A stretch of 64,000 nucleotides of DNA from JALYNX01 sp963724825 (lineage in GTDB: Bacteria; Actinomycetota; Acidimicrobiia; Spongiisociales; ZC4RG35). Below the pieces are notes generated by a model. The model ran no database searches and was not told the origin of the DNA. It worked only from the letters and a program-made list of their open reading frames with translations. The stretch lies in NCBI GenBank assembly GCA_963724825.1, contig CAVRWT010000001.1, positions 62,001-126,000 on the forward strand. The letters run 5' to 3'. A program made the translations under genes and the position numbers. This document shows, one piece after another, positions 60,687-64,000 of the stretch. Within the stretch, counting starts at the first letter, position 1. Every line of letters starts with the position of its first letter.

Positions 60687-61355
60687 GTGAGGCTGGTCAT
60701 CGCCCGTTGCACCGTCGACTATTCGGGTCGCCTCACCGCCCATCTCCCCGAGGCGGTGCGCCTGATCATGGTCAAGGCAGACGGGACTCTCGCCATTCAC
60801 TCCGACGGCAATGCCTCCAAGCCGCTCAACTGGATGGTCGCACCAAATCTGCTCGAGACCTTCGAGGATCGATGGGAAGTGAGCAACAGCAAAGGAGAGA
60901 AGCTGACGATCGTGATCCACGAAGTCCTCGAGGACGTCACCCACTCCTTGGGTGATGATCCCGGTCTCCAGAAGGACGGGGTCGAGGCTCATTTGCAGGC
61001 CCTGCTCGCCGATCGGCCGTGGGTTCTCGAGGACGGGCTCACCCTGATCCGGCGCGAGTTCCCGACCGACATCGGTCCCGTCGATCTCCTCTGCGTCGAC
61101 CTGACAGGGTCGACCGTTGCGATCGAGGTCAAGCGAAGGGGGGAGATCGATGGTGTCGAACAACTCGCCCGATATCTGGAGCGTTTGGAGAACGACCCGC
61201 GCCTGTCGCCGGTGCGGGGCATCCTCGCCGCGCAAGTCATCTCGCCTCAGGCCCGGGTGTTGGCCGAGGCGAGAGGCATCGAGGCGATCGAGGTGGATTA
61301 CGACGGGCTGCGCGACGCCGAAGACACCGCCCTCCGCCTCTTCGACCTCCGCTGA
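60687..61355 (+). CDS. nucS: Mismatch-repair endonuclease NucS (EndoMS)
   Basis: A 222-residue nuclease that cuts both strands at mismatches and replaces MutS/MutL in Actinomycetota and some archaea. The N-terminal DNA-binding domain has RLVIARCTVDYSGRLTAHLP and LAIHSDGNASKPLNWMVAPN. The C-terminal RecB-like nuclease has the catalytic set IGPVDLLCVD and VAIEVKRRGEIDGVEQLARY. The end, LRLFDLR, resembles the sliding-clamp-binding LRLF motif. It begins at GTG. The trmL gene follows after 2 bases. Confidence 0.94.
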   Translation: MRLVIARCTVDYSGRLTAHLPEAVRLIMVKADGTLAIHSDGNASKPLNWMVAPNLLETFEDRWEVSNSKGEKLTIVIHEVLEDVTHSLGDDPGLQKDGVEAHLQALLADRPWVLEDGLTLIRREFPTDIGPVDLLCVDLTGSTVAIEVKRRGEIDGVEQLARYLERLENDPRLSPVRGILAAQVISPQARVLAEARGIEAIEVDYDGLRDAEDTALRLFDLR

Positions 61356-61357
61356 TC

Positions 61358-61840
61358 GTGTTCGAGATCGTCTTCTATCACCCGGAGATCCCGCCCAACA
61401 CGGGCAACGCCATGAGGTTGGCGGCGGTCACCGGCTGTCGCTTGCATCTCATCGAGCCGCTCGGGTTCACGATGGACGACGCCAAATTGAGACGGGCGGG
61501 AATGGACTACCGGGATCGCGCCTCGGTCACCGTCCACCCGGATCTCGACACGTGGCGGGGGGTGTCTGCGGCATCCCGCGTGTATGCCCTCACAGTCGAC
61601 GGTGACCAGCTGCACACCGACGTGGCCTATGAGGAGGGGGATGCCTTCTTGTTCGGCCCGGAGTCGGTCGGCCTTCCCGACGAAGTCAAGGCTCTCCCCT
61701 GGATCACAGGGAGATTGCGGATCCCGATGATTCCGGATGTGCGCTCATTGAATGTGGCCAACGCGGCCGCGGTGGTGGTCTACGAGGCGTGGAGGCAAGT
61801 CGGCTTTACAGGTGCCCGCTCAACCACCCAAGATCCGTAA
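61358..61840 (+). CDS. trmL: tRNA (cytidine/uridine-34 2'-O)-methyltransferase
   Basis: A 160-residue SPOUT methyltransferase that methylates the wobble base of tRNA-Leu. It opens with FEIVFYHPEIPPNTGNAMRL, then GCRLHLIEPLGFTMDDAKLR and RRAGMDYRD. The trefoil-knot SAM site is LFGPESVGLPDEV and IPMIPDVRSLNVANAAAVVV. Length is normal for TrmL. The GTG is 2 bases after the nucS stop. The last 21 bases overlap the convergent M20 peptidase gene. Confidence 0.93.
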   Translation: MFEIVFYHPEIPPNTGNAMRLAAVTGCRLHLIEPLGFTMDDAKLRRAGMDYRDRASVTVHPDLDTWRGVSAASRVYALTVDGDQLHTDVAYEEGDAFLFGPESVGLPDEVKALPWITGRLRIPMIPDVRSLNVANAAAVVVYEAWRQVGFTGARSTTQDP

Positions 61841-63154
61841 CGCTATCGCCTCGGCCAGGGTCGACTTCTCGATGACCCCCAGATCCACACTCTCGTTGGG
61901 GGCGTGATAGGCGCTGGAGTGGTCGGCGCAACCGATGACCAGGATCGGTGAGTTGGGGTAGAGAGCGGCGAAGGTGTCAATGAAGGGAATCGATCCACCG
62001 GCGCCCATCTCCACCGGGTCGGTGCCGTAGGCCTCTCGAAAACCGGCCCTCCAGGCGTCGGCGGCTTGGCTTCCTACGTCGATGACCGACCCATGTCCGG
62101 CTTCCTCGTGGAGAAACTCAACCGTTGATCCCCAGGGGGCGTTATTGGTGAGGTGCTCCTTCAACGCGGCGAGCGCGGCGACCGTGTCCTGTTGTGGGTT
62201 GACTCGCAAGCTGACTTTTGCCCGACTCACCGGCACCAGCTGGTTGATCGCTTCACTGACCGGTGGGGCATCCAGCGCCAGCACCGAAACTGAAGGGCGG
62301 GTCCAGACACGAGAGGCGATTGAGCCGGTCCCGATCTCGCTCACCCCGTCGACGACTCCGATGAGTGCCCGCGCCCTCTCCTCAGGAATGCTGGGACCGT
62401 CGGGCTCCTCGCTGACAAGGCCCGGAATTGCCACGTTCCCGGCGTCGTCGTGAAGAGTCGCCAGCAGCCGTGCCATGGCGGTCAGGGCATCCGGGAACAC
62501 GCCTCCATACTCACCGGAGTGGACAGCAGCTTTGAGGGTTCTCAATTCGATCGTGGTCGCGACGATGCCGCGCAATGAGGTGAGGAAGGCTGGAACATCC
62601 ACTTCCCACATCCCGCCATCACCGATCACGATCACGTCCGGCTTCAGAAGGTCGGAGTACTTCTCGAGGATGCCCTCGAGACTGGCGGACCCTGCCTCCT
62701 CCTCGCCCTCGAAGAAGATCTGCACCCCAACCGGTAGCTGTCCGGCGAAGGCGGCGACGGCGCCGAGGTGCATGACAACACCTGACTTGTCGTCAGCCGA
62801 GCCTCGACCGTAGAGACGCCCGTTCTGCTCGACGGGAGCAAAGGGATCATTCCGCCACTCGCTGACCGGACCGCTGGGTTGGACGTCATAGTGGGCATAT
62901 AGAAGGACTGTGGGCGCGCCATCCGGTGCGGGCATTTCGCCGAACACCGCAGGGTTGCCATCTTCCACCTCGAGGAGTTGGGAGTTCTGGAAGCCAGATT
63001 CCTCGAGGATGGCGACGATCCTCTTGGCGGCGTCTCGAACGTGTTCCTGGTCGTGTCCCGGTGCGCTGACCGTGGGAAGGCGGACCAGGTCGGCAAGCAT
63101 CTCTTTGAGACGTGGCATGTCGGCGGCGACGGCCGCCCGTAGGTCATCGTTCAT
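61820..63154 (-). CDS. M20-family dipeptidase
   Basis: A 444-residue zinc dipeptidase/acylase. LLYAHYDVQPSGPVSEWRND holds the first metal His and catalytic Asp. GRLYGRGSADDKSGVVMHLG supplies the bridging Asp. IFFEGEEEAGSASLEGIL has the catalytic Glu pair. The lid domain includes AAVHSGEYGGVFPDALTAMA, and GCADHSSAYHAPNESVDLG holds the last His. The ATG is 6 bases after a TAGCCT box. It is cytosolic; the specificity is broad or unknown. Confidence 0.9.
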   Translation of the reverse strand: MNDDLRAAVAADMPRLKEMLADLVRLPTVSAPGHDQEHVRDAAKRIVAILEESGFQNSQLLEVEDGNPAVFGEMPAPDGAPTVLLYAHYDVQPSGPVSEWRNDPFAPVEQNGRLYGRGSADDKSGVVMHLGAVAAFAGQLPVGVQIFFEGEEEAGSASLEGILEKYSDLLKPDVIVIGDGGMWEVDVPAFLTSLRGIVATTIELRTLKAAVHSGEYGGVFPDALTAMARLLATLHDDAGNVAIPGLVSEEPDGPSIPEERARALIGVVDGVSEIGTGSIASRVWTRPSVSVLALDAPPVSEAINQLVPVSRAKVSLRVNPQQDTVAALAALKEHLTNNAPWGSTVEFLHEEAGHGSVIDVGSQAADAWRAGFREAYGTDPVEMGAGGSIPFIDTFAALYPNSPILVIGCADHSSAYHAPNESVDLGVIEKSTLAEAIALRILGG

Positions 63155-63160
63155 GGGCCG

Positions 63161-63166
63161 AGGCTA
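63161..63166 (-). promoter_or_regulatory. Leaderless-type -10 box for M20 dipeptidase
   Basis: TAGCCT (minus strand), 6 bases before the ATG at 63154. Confidence 0.5.
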
Positions 63167-63211
63167 ACGGCCCCGTTGGGCAGCAGGTCCGTGGTGGGCC
63201 AATATGGGCAT

Positions 63212-63925
63212 GTGCTTTCGTTCCGATTGCTCGGGATCCCGGTCACCGTTAGGCCGTCGTTCCTTCTGGTGGCCGCTCTGCTCGGCCTCCAGACAGGCAG
63301 CGTCGAGCTGATCTTTGCCTGGATCGCCGTGGTCTTCGTCTCGATCCTCCTCCACGAGATGGGGCACGCCCTCACGGCCCGCAGCTTCGGCTCCGACGTT
63401 GAGATCGAGCTGAACACCCTTGGCGGCCTGACCTCATGGACTCTTCCTGAGGTTGACTTCGGGCCGGGAAAGCGGGCCACTGTGGCCGCTGCTGGTTCAC
63501 TGGTTGGTGTCGTCTTCGGCGGACTGGTTTGGCTGGTGGCGTCGGCAACCGGCCCTTTCTATGGGGTGACCGGCTTCATCGTCAGCAACCTCATCTACGT
63601 CAACCTGTTCTGGGGCCTGCTCAACTGGCTCCCGATCAGGCCGCTCGACGGCGGCCATCTCTTCACCTCGCTCTTGGAGAAGATCGCACCAAAGCGTGGC
63701 GAGGTCATCGCAAATGTGGTCTTCATGGCAACCGCGGCCGCCGGGTTGGCGGCGGCCCTCTACTTCCGGCTCACGTTCGTTGCCCTCCTCGCCGGCTACC
63801 TGCTGTTTGCCGAGCTGACCAGAGGGCGCGCCCGGCAACCTCAGGTTCCGATCCCGCCGATGAGCTTCGATCGCCCTCCTTCCGACCCGGAGCCAGAGCC
63901 CAAGCCCGAAGAGGTTGACGGCTAG
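63212..63925 (+). CDS. M50-family site-2-type membrane metalloprotease
   Basis: About 237 residues from GTG 63212, where the family N-terminus LSFRLLGIPVTVRPSFLLVA begins. The zinc motif is ILLHEMGHALTARSFG, and the third ligand is in NWLPIRPLDGGHLFTSLLEK, between membrane helices. There is no PDZ or CBS domain. The C-terminus is Pro/Glu-rich (PPSDPEPEPKPEE). It probably cleaves a membrane-bound substrate such as an anti-sigma factor; the target is unknown. It is divergent from the M20 dipeptidase. Confidence 0.88.
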   Translation: MLSFRLLGIPVTVRPSFLLVAALLGLQTGSVELIFAWIAVVFVSILLHEMGHALTARSFGSDVEIELNTLGGLTSWTLPEVDFGPGKRATVAAAGSLVGVVFGGLVWLVASATGPFYGVTGFIVSNLIYVNLFWGLLNWLPIRPLDGGHLFTSLLEKIAPKRGEVIANVVFMATAAAGLAAALYFRLTFVALLAGYLLFAELTRGRARQPQVPIPPMSFDRPPSDPEPEPKPEEVDG

Positions 63926-63938
63926 GTTCGGTGCCCCG

Positions 63939-64000
63939 ATGGACTTCTCCCACTCGCAAAAGGTTCAGGAGCTACAAGCCCTCCTCGGCGACTTCATGGA
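63939..64000 (+). CDS. Acyl-CoA dehydrogenase (5' end only)
   Basis: Only the first 20 codons are inside the window. They read MDFSHSQKVQELQALLGDFM, the usual opening of acyl-CoA dehydrogenases (MDF..S.kvqel...l..FM). A TAGGTT at 63923 lies 10 bases before the ATG and overlaps the preceding stop. The assignment rests on the N-terminus alone. Confidence 0.6.
   Translation, partial: MDFSHSQKVQELQALLGDFM

Noticed and set aside
1..64000. CRISPR arrays, insertion sequences, prophage, tRNA and rRNA genes
   Set aside because: No spaced direct repeats, transposase or integrase frames, or cloverleaf/rRNA motifs were found on either strand.

Overview
The window is a gene-dense, high-GC stretch of what looks like an Actinomycetota chromosome. 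An Acidimicrobiia-like relative is my best guess; that is inference, since there is no rRNA to check. Lineage pointers are the mismatch-repair nuclease NucS, a ClpS-DUF2017 pair, an XRE regulator next to an HbhA-like protein, F420-type enzymes (LLM and Ddn-like), an EtfD-like membrane Fe-S protein, GlnE, and start codons placed 6-10 bases after a TANNNT -10 box (leaderless transcription). No rRNA, tRNA, CRISPR array, transposase, prophage or plasmid gene was found.

Layout. 1-2.9 kb: minus-strand acyl-CoA operon (thiolase, CaiB CoA-transferase, half-SDR protein, SDR cut by the edge). 3-8 kb: HhH-GPD protein, DUF4388 protein, uridine kinase, LPFTG surface protein. 8-15.8 kb: proC, EtfD-like oxidoreductase, lipoprotein, clpS-DUF2017, eRF1-like protein, split XdhC plus MobA-like maturation factors, DUF4332 protein. 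15.8-21.4 kb (minus): HbhA-like protein and XRE regulator, VIT transporter, M20 amidohydrolase, glnE. 21.4-32 kb: nadE, class IV aminotransferase, M23 peptidase, lipoprotein, mgtE, greA, 2Fe-2S protein, alpha/beta hydrolase, penicillin-acylase-family protein. 32-41 kb: aa3-type cytochrome oxidase cluster (cupredoxin-like lipoprotein, copper-associated membrane protein, ctaB, thioredoxin-like lipoprotein, ctaC, ctaD, ctaE, subunit IV, ctaG, lipoprotein). 41-49.6 kb: class V aminotransferase plus serA-like dehydrogenase, membrane protein, lgt, LLM oxidoreductase, carboxylate-amine ligase, tag, sulfite-oxidase-like membrane protein. 49.6-57 kb: unknown protein, rhodanese, 5'-3' exonuclease, TetR plus heterodimeric ABC exporter. 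57-64 kb: Ddn-like protein, zinc ribbon, class II aldolase, DUF454 protein, MoaD-like carrier plus Asp-box propeller, nucS, trmL, two peptidases, and the start of an acyl-CoA dehydrogenase.

The strongest overall signal is technical. At least a dozen conserved genes are interrupted by reading-frame shifts, and nearly all of them move +1, as single-base insertions, mostly in short homopolymers. Removing one base at each site restores family-typical proteins. I therefore annotate these genes as whole CDSs with probable sequence errors rather than pseudogenes. The other architectural signals are pervasive leaderless promoters, and compact convergent gene ends where a small hairpin overlaps or abuts the stop codons.

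Functionally the window is mostly core metabolism: fatty-acid/acyl-CoA breakdown feeding electrons through an EtfD-like protein to quinone, terminal oxidase assembly, nitrogen control and NAD synthesis, DNA repair (NucS, Tag, exonuclease), and envelope biogenesis (Lgt, lipoproteins, surface protein). The least explained modules are the MoaD-like carrier with the Asp-box propeller, the eRF1-like protein, the half-SDR protein and the orphan XdhC/MobA set.
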